Below, one piece after another: positions 41,720 through 52,669 of a DNA stretch of 64,000 nucleotides. The stretch spans positions 1 through 64,000 of the forward strand of contig NZ_JAATOM010000024.1 in NCBI RefSeq assembly GCF_019207085.1. The letters are read 5' to 3'. A program made the translations under genes and the position numbers. The stretch comes from Variovorax sp. dw_308. GTDB taxonomy: Bacteria > Pseudomonadota > Gammaproteobacteria > Burkholderiales > Burkholderiaceae_C. Position 1 is the first letter of the stretch; each line of letters begins with the position of its first letter. The notes under the pieces were generated by a model. That model saw only the letters and a list, made by a program, of their open reading frames with translations, ran no database searches and was not told the DNA's origin.

Positions 41720-43249
41720 ATGCCTGAGCACACGCCGCGCGCCAGCGCGCCCGCCGTTTCCGCAACCGCCGCTTCCGCGACCGAACCCGCCCCCACGCTG
41801 CATCGCGTCCTGCGCGCCCGCCACCTGACGATGATCGCCATCGGCGGCTCCATCGGCACGGGACTGTTCGTCGCATCGGGCGCCACCATTTCGCAGGCCG
41901 GCCCAGGCGGGGCCTTGCTGGCCTACCTGCTGATCGGCGCGATGGTCTATTTCCTCATGACCAGCCTGGGCGAGCTGGCCGCGTACATGCCGGTGTCGGG
42001 CTCCTTCGCCACCTACGGCGCGCTGTACGTGGACGAGGGCTTCGGCTTCGCGCTGGGCTGGAACTATTGGTACAACTGGGCCGTCACCATCGCGGTCGAA
42101 CTGGCGGCCGCGCAGCTGGTGATGCAGTACTGGTTTCCGGGCAGCTCCGGCGTGCTGTGGAGCGCGCTGTTCCTGGGGCTCATGTTCCTGCTCAACGCCA
42201 TCTCGGTGAAGGGATTCGGCGAAGCCGAGTTCTGGTTCGCGCTCATCAAGGTGGTGACAGTGATCGGGTTCATCATCCTGGGCCTGTTGATGATCTTCGG
42301 CGTGCTGCGCGGCGAAACATCGCCGGGACTGCACAACCTCACCATCGGCGACGCGCCTTTCGTGGGCGGCCTGCCCGCGATGATCGGCGTGGCCTTGATC
42401 GCCGGCTTTTCGTTCCAGGGCACGGAACTGATCGGCGTGGCCGCCGGCGAATCGGCCGACCCGGCCACGCAGATTCCGAAGGCGGTGCGCCAGGTGTTCT
42501 GGCGCATCCTGCTGTTCTACGTGCTGGCCATCGCGGTCATCGGCGTGCTCATCCCGTACACCGACCCGAACCTCATCAAGACCGACATCGGGCAGGTCGG
42601 CGTGAGCCCCTTCACGCTGGTCTTCGAGCGCGCGGGCCTGGCCTTCGCGGCGGGGCTGATGAACGCCGTGATCCTGACGGCGGTGCTGTCGGCCGGCAAC
42701 TCCGGCATGTACGCGTCCACGCGGATGCTCTTCAACATGGGTGTGGAGGGCAGGGCGCCCAAGGTCTTCGCGAAGCTCACGCGCAACGGCGTGCCCATCA
42801 ACGCACTGTTCGCGACCACGGCAGTCGGTGCGCTGTGCTTCCTCACCTCCTTGTTCGAGAGCCAGTCGGTCTACCTGTGGCTGCTCAACCTCTCGGGCAT
42901 GACCGGCTTTGTCGCCTGGCTCGGCATCGCGATCTGCCACTACCGCTTCCGCAGGGGCATGGAGGCGCAAGGCATCGACCCGGACCGGCTGCCGTACCGC
43001 TCGCCCTTCTTTCCCTGGGGCCCGATCTTCGCCTTCGGCCTGTGCCTCGTCGTGACCTTGGGGCAGAACTACGCCGCCTTCACCGCCAACCGCATCGACT
43101 GGGTGGGCGTGACCGCAACCTACATCGGCATTCCGATTTTTCTGACCTTGTGGCTGGGCTACAAGGTCCTGCGAAAGACGCGCTACGTGCGCTACCAGGA
43201 CATGAAGTTCGACGAGACACCACTCAAACCAATCAGGGGGAAAAAATGA
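41720..43249 (+). CDS. APC-family amino-acid permease
   Basis: A 509-aa permease with about 12 transmembrane segments. HLTMIAIGGSIGTGLFVASG is the first-segment motif and GFSFQGTELIGVAAGESADP is the seventh-eighth region; both are typical of the lysine/aromatic amino-acid group. The first 30 residues are an Ala/Pro-rich soluble tail. Its stop overlaps the amidohydrolase start (ATGA), so uptake and hydrolysis appear coupled; an N-acyl or amide-type amino-acid derivative would fit as substrate, which is inference. Confidence 0.88.
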   Translation: MPEHTPRASAPAVSATAASATEPAPTLHRVLRARHLTMIAIGGSIGTGLFVASGATISQAGPGGALLAYLLIGAMVYFLMTSLGELAAYMPVSGSFATYGALYVDEGFGFALGWNYWYNWAVTIAVELAAAQLVMQYWFPGSSGVLWSALFLGLMFLLNAISVKGFGEAEFWFALIKVVTVIGFIILGLLMIFGVLRGETSPGLHNLTIGDAPFVGGLPAMIGVALIAGFSFQGTELIGVAAGESADPATQIPKAVRQVFWRILLFYVLAIAVIGVLIPYTDPNLIKTDIGQVGVSPFTLVFERAGLAFAAGLMNAVILTAVLSAGNSGMYASTRMLFNMGVEGRAPKVFAKLTRNGVPINALFATTAVGALCFLTSLFESQSVYLWLLNLSGMTGFVAWLGIAICHYRFRRGMEAQGIDPDRLPYRSPFFPWGPIFAFGLCLVVTLGQNYAAFTANRIDWVGVTATYIGIPIFLTLWLGYKVLRKTRYVRYQDMKFDETPLKPIRGKK

Positions 43250-44916
43250 GATTTCGCGTTTCCGTCATGGCCGTGGCATGCGCTGCCACGAGCATCCTTG
43301 TCGTCCCGGCGGCCATGGCCGCACCCACCGTGGTCACCAACGTCCAGGGCTACACGCTTGCCAACAACAAGCTCGTGAGCTTCAGCGGCCTGGCCTTCGA
43401 CAAAGGCAAGGTGCTGGCGACGGGCAACGACACGGCACTCGTCAAGCGCTACCGCGGCGCCACGCTCGTGGATGGCGAAGGCAAGACGATGCTCCCCGGC
43501 CTGTTCGACGTGCACGGCCACGTATTCCGGCTGGGCTTTCGGCGCAACGAGGTGCTGATGGGTGGCACCCAGAACCTCGACGAGGCACTCTCGAAAATCC
43601 GCGACTACGCCAAGGCCAATTCCAACCGGCAATGGCTGCTGGGCTCCGGTTGGAACCAGGTGATCTGGAAGCTCGGGCGCTTCCCCACGGCGGTTGAACT
43701 CGACAGCGCGGTCGCCGACCGGCCGATGACATTGCGACGCGTCGACGGCCATGCCACCTGGGCCAACAGCAAGGCGTTGCAGGCCGCGGGCATCACCCGC
43801 GACACGCCCGATCCGGCGGGCGGGCGCATCGAACGCGACGCCGCGGGCAATCCCAGCGGCGTGCTGGTGGACAAGGCCCAGCTGCTGGTCACGAACATCA
43901 TTCCCGCGCCCAGCGACGACGAACGCCGGCTGGCACTGAGCACTGCGCTTGCGCACTTCGGCTCGCTCGGGCTCACCAGCGTCGGCGACGCCGGCATCGG
44001 CGTGGACGAGGCGCGCATCTACCGCGAGTTCGCCGACCAGAAGAAGCTGACCACGCGCGTCTACGCCATGATCAGCGACGTAGGCGACGACTTCGGCGCA
44101 TTGAACACGAAGGGTCCGCTCAAGGGCTACGCGCAGGACCGCTACAACCTGCGCGCGGTCAAGCTGCGCGGCGACGGCGCGCTGGGCAGCCGGGGCGCCG
44201 CCATGCTCGAGCCCTATTCGGACGACCACGGGAACAAGGGCTTGCTGCTGTCGGACGATGCGACCATGAACAGCAAGGTGCGCATCGCGCTCAAGGCCGG
44301 CTACCAGGTCAACACGCATGCCATCGGCGATGCTGCCAACCACCAGATACTCAATGCCTACGAGGCGGCATACAAGGACGTTGGTGGGCGCGGCCTGCGC
44401 AACCGCATCGAGCACGCACAGGTGGTGACGCCGGCCGACATTCCGCGCTTCAAGACGCTGGACCTGATCGCCTCCATGCAACCCACGCACGCCACCAGCG
44501 ACATGAACATGGCAGAAGACCGCATCGGCAAGGAGCGGCTGAAGGGCGCTTACGCATGGCACACCTTCCTCCAGCAGGGAACGGTGGTGGCGGGCGGGTC
44601 TGACTTCCCGGTGGAGTCGGCCAATCCGTTCTACGGCCTGCACGCCGCCGTGACACGTACCGACCACGAAGGCAAGCCCGCCCAGGGCTGGCACCCCGAG
44701 GAGGCCATGACCCTGCTCCAGGCCTTCCGCGCCTTCACGCTCGATGCCGCTTACGCGCAGCACCAGGAGAAGGTGCTGGGCTCATTGCAGCGTGGCAAGT
44801 GGGCCGACTTCATCCTGGTCGACCAGGACCCATTCAAGGCGCCGGCGGCCGACCTGTGGAAGACGCAGGTGCTGCAGACCTGGGTGGGCGGCGAGCGGGT
44901 GTTCCGCAAGGAGTGA
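43246..44916 (+). CDS. Secreted amidohydrolase, YtcJ-like
   Basis: A 556-aa metal-dependent amidohydrolase with a signal peptide (MRFRVSVMAVACAATSILVVPAAMA). GLFDVHGHVFRLGF has the HxH metal site near residue 90. KLRGDGALGSRGAAM, VNTHAIGDAANHQIL, RIEHAQVV and GGSDFPVESANPF carry the remaining His and Asp ligands, as in the YtcJ/AepA-type branch. AGGGGG lies before the ATG. It acts in the periplasm. Confidence 0.87.
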   Translation: MRFRVSVMAVACAATSILVVPAAMAAPTVVTNVQGYTLANNKLVSFSGLAFDKGKVLATGNDTALVKRYRGATLVDGEGKTMLPGLFDVHGHVFRLGFRRNEVLMGGTQNLDEALSKIRDYAKANSNRQWLLGSGWNQVIWKLGRFPTAVELDSAVADRPMTLRRVDGHATWANSKALQAAGITRDTPDPAGGRIERDAAGNPSGVLVDKAQLLVTNIIPAPSDDERRLALSTALAHFGSLGLTSVGDAGIGVDEARIYREFADQKKLTTRVYAMISDVGDDFGALNTKGPLKGYAQDRYNLRAVKLRGDGALGSRGAAMLEPYSDDHGNKGLLLSDDATMNSKVRIALKAGYQVNTHAIGDAANHQILNAYEAAYKDVGGRGLRNRIEHAQVVTPADIPRFKTLDLIASMQPTHATSDMNMAEDRIGKERLKGAYAWHTFLQQGTVVAGGSDFPVESANPFYGLHAAVTRTDHEGKPAQGWHPEEAMTLLQAFRAFTLDAAYAQHQEKVLGSLQRGKWADFILVDQDPFKAPAADLWKTQVLQTWVGGERVFRKE

Positions 44917-44980
44917 TGCGCTGGAGCGCGGGCGACGGCCCGCTCGGTGGCCGGAACGCCCCGCGCGCCCGCCATCGTCC

Positions 44981-45865
44981 TCAACGCGCGTCGAGCGGCG
45001 CGCGGCTTTCAAGAATGGCGCCCGCGACTTCGGCGAAGCCCGCGCCACGTTCGCTCGGTGCGACATAGCGCGGCAGGTGCGTCAGCGACGCCTCGAACCG
45101 GCGCACATTGGCCACGCCGATGCTGTGTTCGAAGTGCTGGAACATCAGTGCATCGTTGGTCGAATCGCCCACGTACGCCCAGCTGCTCATCTCGCCATCG
45201 AGTGAACGGCCAAACAGTTCGCGCACGATCCATCGCGCGCCTTCCAGCTTGTTGTGCTCGCCGTACCAGCCGTTGACGTGGATGCTGCTCACCGTGGCAT
45301 GCATGCCTTCGCTCTTCATGAGGGCGACGACAGCGGCGATCCGTGCATCGTCGAGCTGCACGAACTCGCTGTGATCGACGGCGATGTCGCATTCACGCCC
45401 GACCGAGTCGGTCGCTCGCTGCGCGCCGGGAATCTCGCGCTCGATGCGATCGAGCACTGACTGCATGCGCACGAAGTTGCGCGCTCGCGTCATGGCGTCC
45501 TGCTGGTAGCGCTTGGTGATCGTGCCGTCGACCGAGCGCACGAGCGCGACCGCGCCGTTTTCCGCGACGATGGAATCCACGGGCCATGAAGCGGCAAACG
45601 GTTCGCTCCACCCCACCGGCCGACCGGTGATGGCGACGAGGTGATAGCCCGCGGCCTTCAGGTCGGCGAGCGATTGCAGTGCGTCGGGGCTGATCGCGCC
45701 TTCGGTGGTCAGCGTGTCGTCGATGTCGGTGAACACGCCAACCAGGCCGGCGCGTGCTTCGCAAGGCCATCGCGAAAGCGGCAGCATCGGTCCGTCGCCG
45801 GGCTGCTCCAAGGCGGGCTGGCCGGCGGGCAACGAGGACACGCTGGTACCGAGCGTGGAGGCCAT
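44981..45865 (-). CDS. HAD-IIB phosphatase, mannosyl-3-phosphoglycerate phosphatase-like
   Basis: A 294-aa HAD hydrolase. Motif I is FTDIDDTLTTEG near residue 45, motif II AITGRP, and motif IV YVGDSTNDALMF, with the C2B-type cap between. Substrate unknown. The start codon directly follows the prfC stop with no gap, so it is cotranscribed and probably coupled. The first 35 residues are Ser/Pro-rich and could be omitted by a later start. Confidence 0.8.
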   Translation of the reverse strand: MASTLGTSVSSLPAGQPALEQPGDGPMLPLSRWPCEARAGLVGVFTDIDDTLTTEGAISPDALQSLADLKAAGYHLVAITGRPVGWSEPFAASWPVDSIVAENGAVALVRSVDGTITKRYQQDAMTRARNFVRMQSVLDRIEREIPGAQRATDSVGRECDIAVDHSEFVQLDDARIAAVVALMKSEGMHATVSSIHVNGWYGEHNKLEGARWIVRELFGRSLDGEMSSWAYVGDSTNDALMFQHFEHSIGVANVRRFEASLTHLPRYVAPSERGAGFAEVAGAILESRAPLDAR

Positions 45866-47494
45866 TCAGCCGGCGGTCTGCAACGCCAGGCCCGCATGCT
45901 CGCGCAGCGGATGGAAATGGATCTTCGGAAAGCGCTCCTGAGCCAGCCGCACGTCGTAGGGCGACGTGCACAGGAAGGCCAGCGTGTCGGCCGCATCCTT
46001 GGCCATGCGCACCGGATAGGCGTTGACGAACTCGCGCAACTCGGCCGGCGTGTCGGCGGTGATCCAGCGCGCGCCGGTGTACTGGCAGCCTTCGAGTTTC
46101 ACATCGGCGTCGTACTCTGCCTTCAGGCGGTGCTGCACCACTTCGAACTGGAGTTGCCCGACCGCGCCCAGCAGCATCGGGCCGCCCACTTCGGGACGGA
46201 AGACCTGGATGGCGCCTTCCTCGCCCAGCTGCGCCAGTCCCTGCTGCAGTTGCTTGGTGCGCAGCGGATTCTTCAGGATCACCGTCATGAAGAGCTCCGG
46301 CGCGAAGAACGGCAACCCGGTGAACTGCAGGCTCGCCCCATCGGTGATGGTGTCGCCGAGTTGCACGCCGCCATGCGTGGTGAAGCCCACGATGTCTCCC
46401 GCATAGGCCTCGTCCACGGCTTCGCGCCGCTGGCTCATGAAGGTCACGACGCTGGTCGGCCGCAGCTCCTTCGCGGTGCGCTGCACACGCAGCTTCATGC
46501 CGGGCGTGTACTTGCCCGAGGCCATGCGCACGAAGGCGATGCGGTCGCGGTGGTTGGCGTCCATGTTGGCCTGCACCTTGAACACGACGCCAGCGAAGTC
46601 CTTGTCCTCGGGCTGGATCTCCTTCACGACCGACTGGCGATTCACCAGCGTGGTGCTGGTGCGCGACTGCGGCGAAGGCGCCAGGTCGACCAGCGCATCC
46701 AGCACTTCCATCACGCCGAAGTTGTTCACGCCGGAGCCGAAGAACACCGGCGTCTGCTTGCCGGCGAGAAAGGCCTCGTGGTCCCAGGCATGCGATGCGC
46801 CGGTGGCCAGTTCCATGCTCTCCATCGCGTCCTCGAAGTCGGTGCCGAAGCGCTTCGTCAGCGCTTCGCGGTCGGAAAGCGGAATCGTCTCGAAGTCCTG
46901 CGGCAGCCGTTCGCTGCCCGACTCGAACACCGTCATCGCCTGCGTACGCAGGTTCATGATCCCGCGGAAGGTCTTGCCCTGGCCGACGGGCCAGGTCATC
47001 GGCACGCAGGCCATACCGAGTTCGCGTTCCACTTCGTCGAGGATGTCCAGCGGCTCACGCACTTCGCGGTCCATCTTGTTGACGAAGGTGATGATGGGCG
47101 TGTCGCGCTGGCGGCAGACTTCGATGAGTCGACGCGTCTGCGCTTCCACGCCGTTGGCCGCGTCGATCACCATCAGCGCCGAGTCGACCGCGGTGAGCAC
47201 GCGGTAGGTGTCTTCCGAGAAGTCCTTGTGGCCGGGCGTGTCGAGCAGGTTGATCACGTGGTCGCGGTAGGCCATCTGCATCACCGACGAGGCCACCGAG
47301 ATGCCGCGCTGCTTCTCGATTTCCATCCAGTCGGAGGTCGCATGGCGCGAGGCCTTGCGCGCCTTCACCGAGCCGGCGATCTGGATCGCGCCCGAGAACA
47401 GCAGCAGCTTCTCGGTCAGCGTGGTCTTGCCGGCGTCAGGGTGGGAGATGATCGCGAAGGTGCGACGGCGGCGGGTTTCGGAAAGATAGGACAC
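45866..47494 (-). CDS. prfC: Peptide chain release factor 3
   Basis: A 542-aa translational GTPase that removes RF1 and RF2 from the ribosome after peptide release. G1 is SHPDAGKTT (about residues 19-27), G3 DTPGHKDFSEDTYR and G4 NKMDREV. I use the GTG at 47494, which gives VSYLSETRRRRTFAIISH and matches the normal short N-terminus; GGAA is 8 nt upstream. Confidence 0.95.
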   Translation of the reverse strand: MSYLSETRRRRTFAIISHPDAGKTTLTEKLLLFSGAIQIAGSVKARKASRHATSDWMEIEKQRGISVASSVMQMAYRDHVINLLDTPGHKDFSEDTYRVLTAVDSALMVIDAANGVEAQTRRLIEVCRQRDTPIITFVNKMDREVREPLDILDEVERELGMACVPMTWPVGQGKTFRGIMNLRTQAMTVFESGSERLPQDFETIPLSDREALTKRFGTDFEDAMESMELATGASHAWDHEAFLAGKQTPVFFGSGVNNFGVMEVLDALVDLAPSPQSRTSTTLVNRQSVVKEIQPEDKDFAGVVFKVQANMDANHRDRIAFVRMASGKYTPGMKLRVQRTAKELRPTSVVTFMSQRREAVDEAYAGDIVGFTTHGGVQLGDTITDGASLQFTGLPFFAPELFMTVILKNPLRTKQLQQGLAQLGEEGAIQVFRPEVGGPMLLGAVGQLQFEVVQHRLKAEYDADVKLEGCQYTGARWITADTPAELREFVNAYPVRMAKDAADTLAFLCTSPYDVRLAQERFPKIHFHPLREHAGLALQTAG

Positions 47495-47897
47495 GAAGAG
47501 GGTTCCAGAGACAGGATGTGGCCGCAAGGATTGCGAACCGCGCAGTCGCCATGAGGAGGCGAGGCGCGGCGGACCAAGGGTCGAGGAGAACCCGCAATTA
47601 TCGCCGCCCCGGCTCTGGCAGTCACTTGCGGGACGTCGCGGCGCACATCTGCCGTTGACGGCCCCCGCTGTCCCCGCGGAGACTTGGCACGCACAGAACG
47701 ACGCACAACAGCCGTCCGCCCATGAGCGGATGCAAGGAGGAAACCACCGCACACCAGCGCTTCGCGCGCATGGGGACCGGGCCGCCACGGCCATGCCTCC
47801 CGAGACACGCTTCCACCTGCCATCGACGCGAAACGTCCGCCCCGCGGCGTCACGCAGTCCGTGGCCTCATTTGAAAAAACAACGGGGAGACAACAAC
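47495..47897. other. intergenic region between prfC and an MFS gene
   Basis: About 400 bp holding the divergent control regions of prfC and the downstream MFS transporter. I see no RNA gene, no strong hairpin and no clear promoter pair. GGGGAGA precedes the MFS start. Confidence 0.4.
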
Positions 47898-49235
47898 ATG
47901 AATGAGTTGGAGACAAGAACGATCCGCAAGGTGATGCGGCGCATCGTTCCTTTTTTGATCCTTTGCTATTTCGTCGCCTACCTCGATCGCGTCAACGTCG
48001 GCTTTGCCAAGCTGCAGATGAACGCCGCGCTCGGCCTCAGCGAAACCGCCTATGCGCTGGGCGCGGGCCTGTTCTTCGTGGCGTACTTCCTGCTGGAGGT
48101 GCCGTCGAACCTGGCACTCAACCGTTTCGGGGCGCGCTTGTGGATCGCACGGATCATGGCCTCGTGGGGCCTCGTGTCCGCCTTGTTCGCCTTCATCGAT
48201 CCCATCTCCAAATCGCTCGGCGTCAGCAACGAGGTGACCTTCTATACGCTGCGCTTCCTGCTCGGCGTGATGGAGGCGGGCTTCTATCCCGGCGTCATCT
48301 TCTACCTGACCCTGTGGTTCCCCGCGATCTACCGGGCGCGGGTGGTGTCGCTGTTCATGCTGGCCATTCCGTTCTCGTCGATCCTCGGTGCGCCGCTGTC
48401 GGGCGCATTGCTCGGCATCACGGGCGCCGGGATGGCTGGGTGGCAGTGGCTGTTCGTGCTGGAGGCCGCGCCTTCGGTACTGCTCTCCATCGGCGTGATC
48501 TTCTACCTGACGGACCGCCCCGTGCTGGCCACCTGGCTGAACAAGGAGGAAATCGAGTGGCTGGACACGCGGCTTGCACAAGAAGCCAAGGAAAAGGTCG
48601 CCGCCGGCCACGGCCACCTGAGCCTCTGGCAATCGATTTCCAATCCGCGCATCCTGGCGTGCGCGTCCGTGTATTTCTGCCTCAACGCGGCAAGCTACGG
48701 AGTGGCCTTCTTCCTGCCGTCGATCATCAAGGGCTTTGGCGTCTCCAACCTGCAGGCCGGTTTCCTGGCCGCGCTGCCCTTCGTCTTCGGCGCCATCGGC
48801 ATGGTGACGCTGAGCCGCAACTCCGACCGCACGCTCAAGCGGCGTGAGCACGTGGCCTTCGCGCTGGCGCTTGCCGCCGTTGGCGTGGCTGGCGCAGGCA
48901 TGGTGAGCGCACCGGTGCTGATCCTTGGGTTGCTGTGCCTGGGGCAGATTGGCGTGTCGTCCGTGCCGCCGCTGTTCTGGCCGATCCCGAGCAGCTTCCT
49001 GACCGGGGCATCGGCGGCCGCGGGCATCGCGGCCATCAACTCGATCGGCAACCTCTCGGGCTTCTTCGGCCCCTACATGATGGGCTACCTGCACGACAAG
49101 ACCGGCAGCTTCACCACCGGGCTGATCATGCTTGGCTCCGTGGCGGCCATCGGCACCGTGATCGCGCTGCGGCTCAAGGTGGAGTCCGAAACGCCCTCGG
49201 CGGGCGTCGCGCCCAAGGGCGCCGTCGCGCACTGA
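47898..49235 (+). CDS. MFS transporter, anion:cation symporter (ACS) type
   Basis: A 445-aa major facilitator with 12 predicted segments. IVPFLILCYFVAYLDRVNVGFAKLQM is the hallmark first segment of the phthalate/tartrate/glucarate ACS family, and GVMEAGFYPGVIFYLTLWFP the fourth. Such proteins take up organic anions with protons. A Bug-type or catabolic partner is not adjacent, so the substrate stays open. Confidence 0.88.
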   Translation: MNELETRTIRKVMRRIVPFLILCYFVAYLDRVNVGFAKLQMNAALGLSETAYALGAGLFFVAYFLLEVPSNLALNRFGARLWIARIMASWGLVSALFAFIDPISKSLGVSNEVTFYTLRFLLGVMEAGFYPGVIFYLTLWFPAIYRARVVSLFMLAIPFSSILGAPLSGALLGITGAGMAGWQWLFVLEAAPSVLLSIGVIFYLTDRPVLATWLNKEEIEWLDTRLAQEAKEKVAAGHGHLSLWQSISNPRILACASVYFCLNAASYGVAFFLPSIIKGFGVSNLQAGFLAALPFVFGAIGMVTLSRNSDRTLKRREHVAFALALAAVGVAGAGMVSAPVLILGLLCLGQIGVSSVPPLFWPIPSSFLTGASAAAGIAAINSIGNLSGFFGPYMMGYLHDKTGSFTTGLIMLGSVAAIGTVIALRLKVESETPSAGVAPKGAVAH

Positions 49236-49303
49236 CCGAAGCATGGCGCAGGCCCTCCTGACGACGGCAGGGGGGCCGCGCCTTTCCCGAGTCCCTGCCC
49301 GGC

Positions 49304-49939
49304 TCACATCGGTGGCTGGAACCCGTTGCGCCCGACCAGCATGCGCAGCGCGGTCGGCTTGCCTTCCTTCTCCTGCGCCGTGATGACCACCTTGGCGCCC
49401 GGCACCACCAGCGCGGCCTGGTCCTGGTTGCCCGGCCTGAAGGTGACGACCGGCGTGCCTGCAGGCACGATCACCGTCTGTTCACCGCCCTTGTACTTGA
49501 GCAACAGCTTCTGCCCACCCGGCACCGATGCCGGCGCAGTCGAGAGCGTGGAAACGGTGGCATTCGTCATCGTGCTCTCGGGCAGGTAGTCCCAGGGCCG
49601 GAAGCCTTCGCCGGTGCCGCGTGCGGACTCCGGAAACACCACGATCTCCATCGCGCGCTGCGTGCCGTCGGGCTGCGGCATCGACCCGGCGCCGACGAAG
49701 CTGTCGGCCTTGATGTCCGCCATCGTGAGCGGCACGACCTCCGAGACGCTCATGTCCGCGGGCCGCACCAGCGTGACCACTTCACCGCTGCGGTCCTTGA
49801 CGACCATCGAGTTGGCGTCGACACGTTCAATGACCCCGCGCACTCGGACCTGCGCGGGCGCTTGCGCCGCGGCGACCAGGGGCAGCGCGGACGTGGCCGC
49901 AATAACGATCGAAATGGCGAGTTGCTGAGCTTTCATCAT
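49304..49939 (-). CDS. Secreted protein of unknown function
   Basis: A 211-aa protein. Residues 1-26 (MMKAQQLAISIVIAATSALPLVAAAQ) are a clear signal peptide. The mature part is beta-rich: VRVRGVIERVDANSMVVKDRSGEVVTLVRP resembles the DUF5666 type of OB-like repeat, and a second repeat-like part is LLKYKGGEQTVIVPAGTPVVTFRPG. Probably periplasmic. Function unknown. Confidence 0.7.
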   Translation of the reverse strand: MMKAQQLAISIVIAATSALPLVAAAQAPAQVRVRGVIERVDANSMVVKDRSGEVVTLVRPADMSVSEVVPLTMADIKADSFVGAGSMPQPDGTQRAMEIVVFPESARGTGEGFRPWDYLPESTMTNATVSTLSTAPASVPGGQKLLLKYKGGEQTVIVPAGTPVVTFRPGNQDQAALVVPGAKVVITAQEKEGKPTALRMLVGRNGFQPPM

Positions 49940-50196
49940 GGCTTGGGTCTCCGGACAGGCGATGGGAATCGGCAGTCTAGGACGATCCTTCCAATCCCGC
50001 TGGCCAGGGCAGGCTGATGAACGACGTTTCAGGGTCGCAATCCCGTCGGGCCAGTGTCTTTGCGGGCGATCTGTGGCGTTGCGACGCTCGCATGCGCAGG
50101 CAGTCAGTGCGGCGCGCTGCGGCTTGCAACCCACCCGGCAAAGGCGCCGTCGCGACCCCGAAACACAGTTCGGCAGCTGTCAAATCGCACCCGCGC

Positions 50197-50202
50197 TAAA
50201 AT
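50197..50202 (+). promoter_or_regulatory. -10-like TAAAAT for the ahcY operon
   Basis: TAAAAT lies eight bases before the start of the SAH aptamer. A CTGTCA at 50177 is too close to be a standard -35, so the -35 is uncertain. Confidence 0.45.
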
Positions 50203-50209
50203 CCGCCGT

Positions 50210-50272
50210 TCCGAGGAGCGTTGCAGCGCCGACAGGCGTGAGGCTCGGACCCTTATCGCAACCACGCTCACC
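50210..50272 (+). ncRNA. SAH riboswitch for ahcY
   Basis: The aptamer signature is complete: CCGAGGAGCGTTGCA, then CAGGCTCGG-type pairing partner (GAGGCTCGG), then GCAACCACGCTCACC at the 3' end. The arms CCGAG/CTCGG and GTTGC/GCAAC pair as in the published SAH class, which binds S-adenosylhomocysteine and turns on methyl-cycle genes in beta- and gamma-proteobacteria. It precedes the ahcY start by 72 nt. Confidence 0.93.
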
Positions 50273-50294
50273 CGCTGTTCTCGCGGTGAGTTTT
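50267..50294 (+). terminator. regulated terminator hairpin of the SAH riboswitch
   Basis: CTCACCCGC (50267-50275) pairs with GCGGTGAG (50283-50290), with one bulge, followed by TTTT. The 5' strand shares CTCACC with the 3' end of the aptamer, so aptamer and terminator exclude each other. Ligand binding would free transcription into ahcY. Confidence 0.7.
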
Positions 50295-50344
50295 CATACC
50301 CCGAACGCAGTGGCATTCTTCAAACCAGCTTTGTTGGAGTTCAC

Positions 50345-51784
<1,440 letters not shown>

Positions 51785-51858
51785 TCGGCGAAGGATGCAA
51801 AGCCTTCGTGCTTCGCACTGCGGTGCGAGCTTGCTTGGGGCGGCCCGGCGCTTCGCTC

Positions 51859-52656
51859 ATGCGCGCTGATCAATTGCTTGTCGAGCGCGGCATGGCCGCG
51901 TCCCGATCGCAGGCCGTGCGCCTCATCGCCGGTGGCTTGCGCTGGCGTGATGCCGGCACCACCGACGCGTGGCGCAACGTGGTGAAGAACCGCGACGATC
52001 TGCCTGAAACCGCGGAGCTCGAGCTGCTCGACGCGGCCGAATCGCGCTACGTCTCGCGCGGCGGGCTCAAGCTCGAAAGCGCCTTGCGCGTCGCGGGACT
52101 CAAGCCATCCGGCAAGCGTTGCCTCGACGTGGGTCAGTCGACGGGTGGCTTCACCGATTGCCTGCTGCAGCATGGCGCATTGCACGTGACCGGCATCGAT
52201 GTCGGCCACGGGCAACTGCATGCGCGGCTGCGTGGAGATGAGCGCGTCACCGCCATCGAGAAGGTCAACGCGCGCGCCCTGACGGCTACCGACCTGATGC
52301 CCGACGACGCGGACGATGGCGCCCTGTCAGAACCGCCGCCCGAGCCAGCTTTCGACATCATCGTTGGCGATTTGTCTTTCATTTCACAGACGCTGGTGCT
52401 CCCGGCCGTCGTGCAGTTCCTCACGCCTGCCGGCGATTTGCTCATGCTCGTCAAGCCGCAATTCGAATTGCAGCCCGGGCAAGTCGGCAAAGGCGGTATC
52501 GTTCGCGACCCGGCCCTTTTCGCAGTGGTCGAGCAGCGCTTGCGGGAGGCATGCGCCGCGCTGAGTCTGCGCGTGGTGAACTGGTTCGACAGCCCCATCG
52601 AGGGTGGCGACGGAAACCACGAATTTTTCTTGCACGCCGTTCGCGCAGAGCGGTGA
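51859..52656 (+). CDS. TlyA-family rRNA methyltransferase / haemolysin-like
   Basis: A 265-aa protein with an N-terminal S4 RNA-binding domain (MRADQLLVERGMAASRSQAVRLI) and an RrmJ/FtsJ-like SAM methyltransferase domain: SRGGLKLESAL, CLDVGQSTGGFTDCLLQ, DIIVGDLSFISQTL and LVKPQFE. The Lys-Asp-Lys-Glu set expected for 2'-O-methylation is visible. It would modify rRNA using SAM, which suits a place in the SAH-controlled operon. Confidence 0.85.
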   Translation: MRADQLLVERGMAASRSQAVRLIAGGLRWRDAGTTDAWRNVVKNRDDLPETAELELLDAAESRYVSRGGLKLESALRVAGLKPSGKRCLDVGQSTGGFTDCLLQHGALHVTGIDVGHGQLHARLRGDERVTAIEKVNARALTATDLMPDDADDGALSEPPPEPAFDIIVGDLSFISQTLVLPAVVQFLTPAGDLLMLVKPQFELQPGQVGKGGIVRDPALFAVVEQRLREACAALSLRVVNWFDSPIEGGDGNHEFFLHAVRAER

Positions 52657-52669
52657 ACCGGAGTTGGCC

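Noticed and set aside
51785-51858. Regulatory element between ahcY and the TlyA-type gene
   Set aside because: It contains a short GCTTCGCACTGCGGTGCGAGC hairpin similar to common Comamonadaceae intergenic repeats, with no T tract and no RNA family match.
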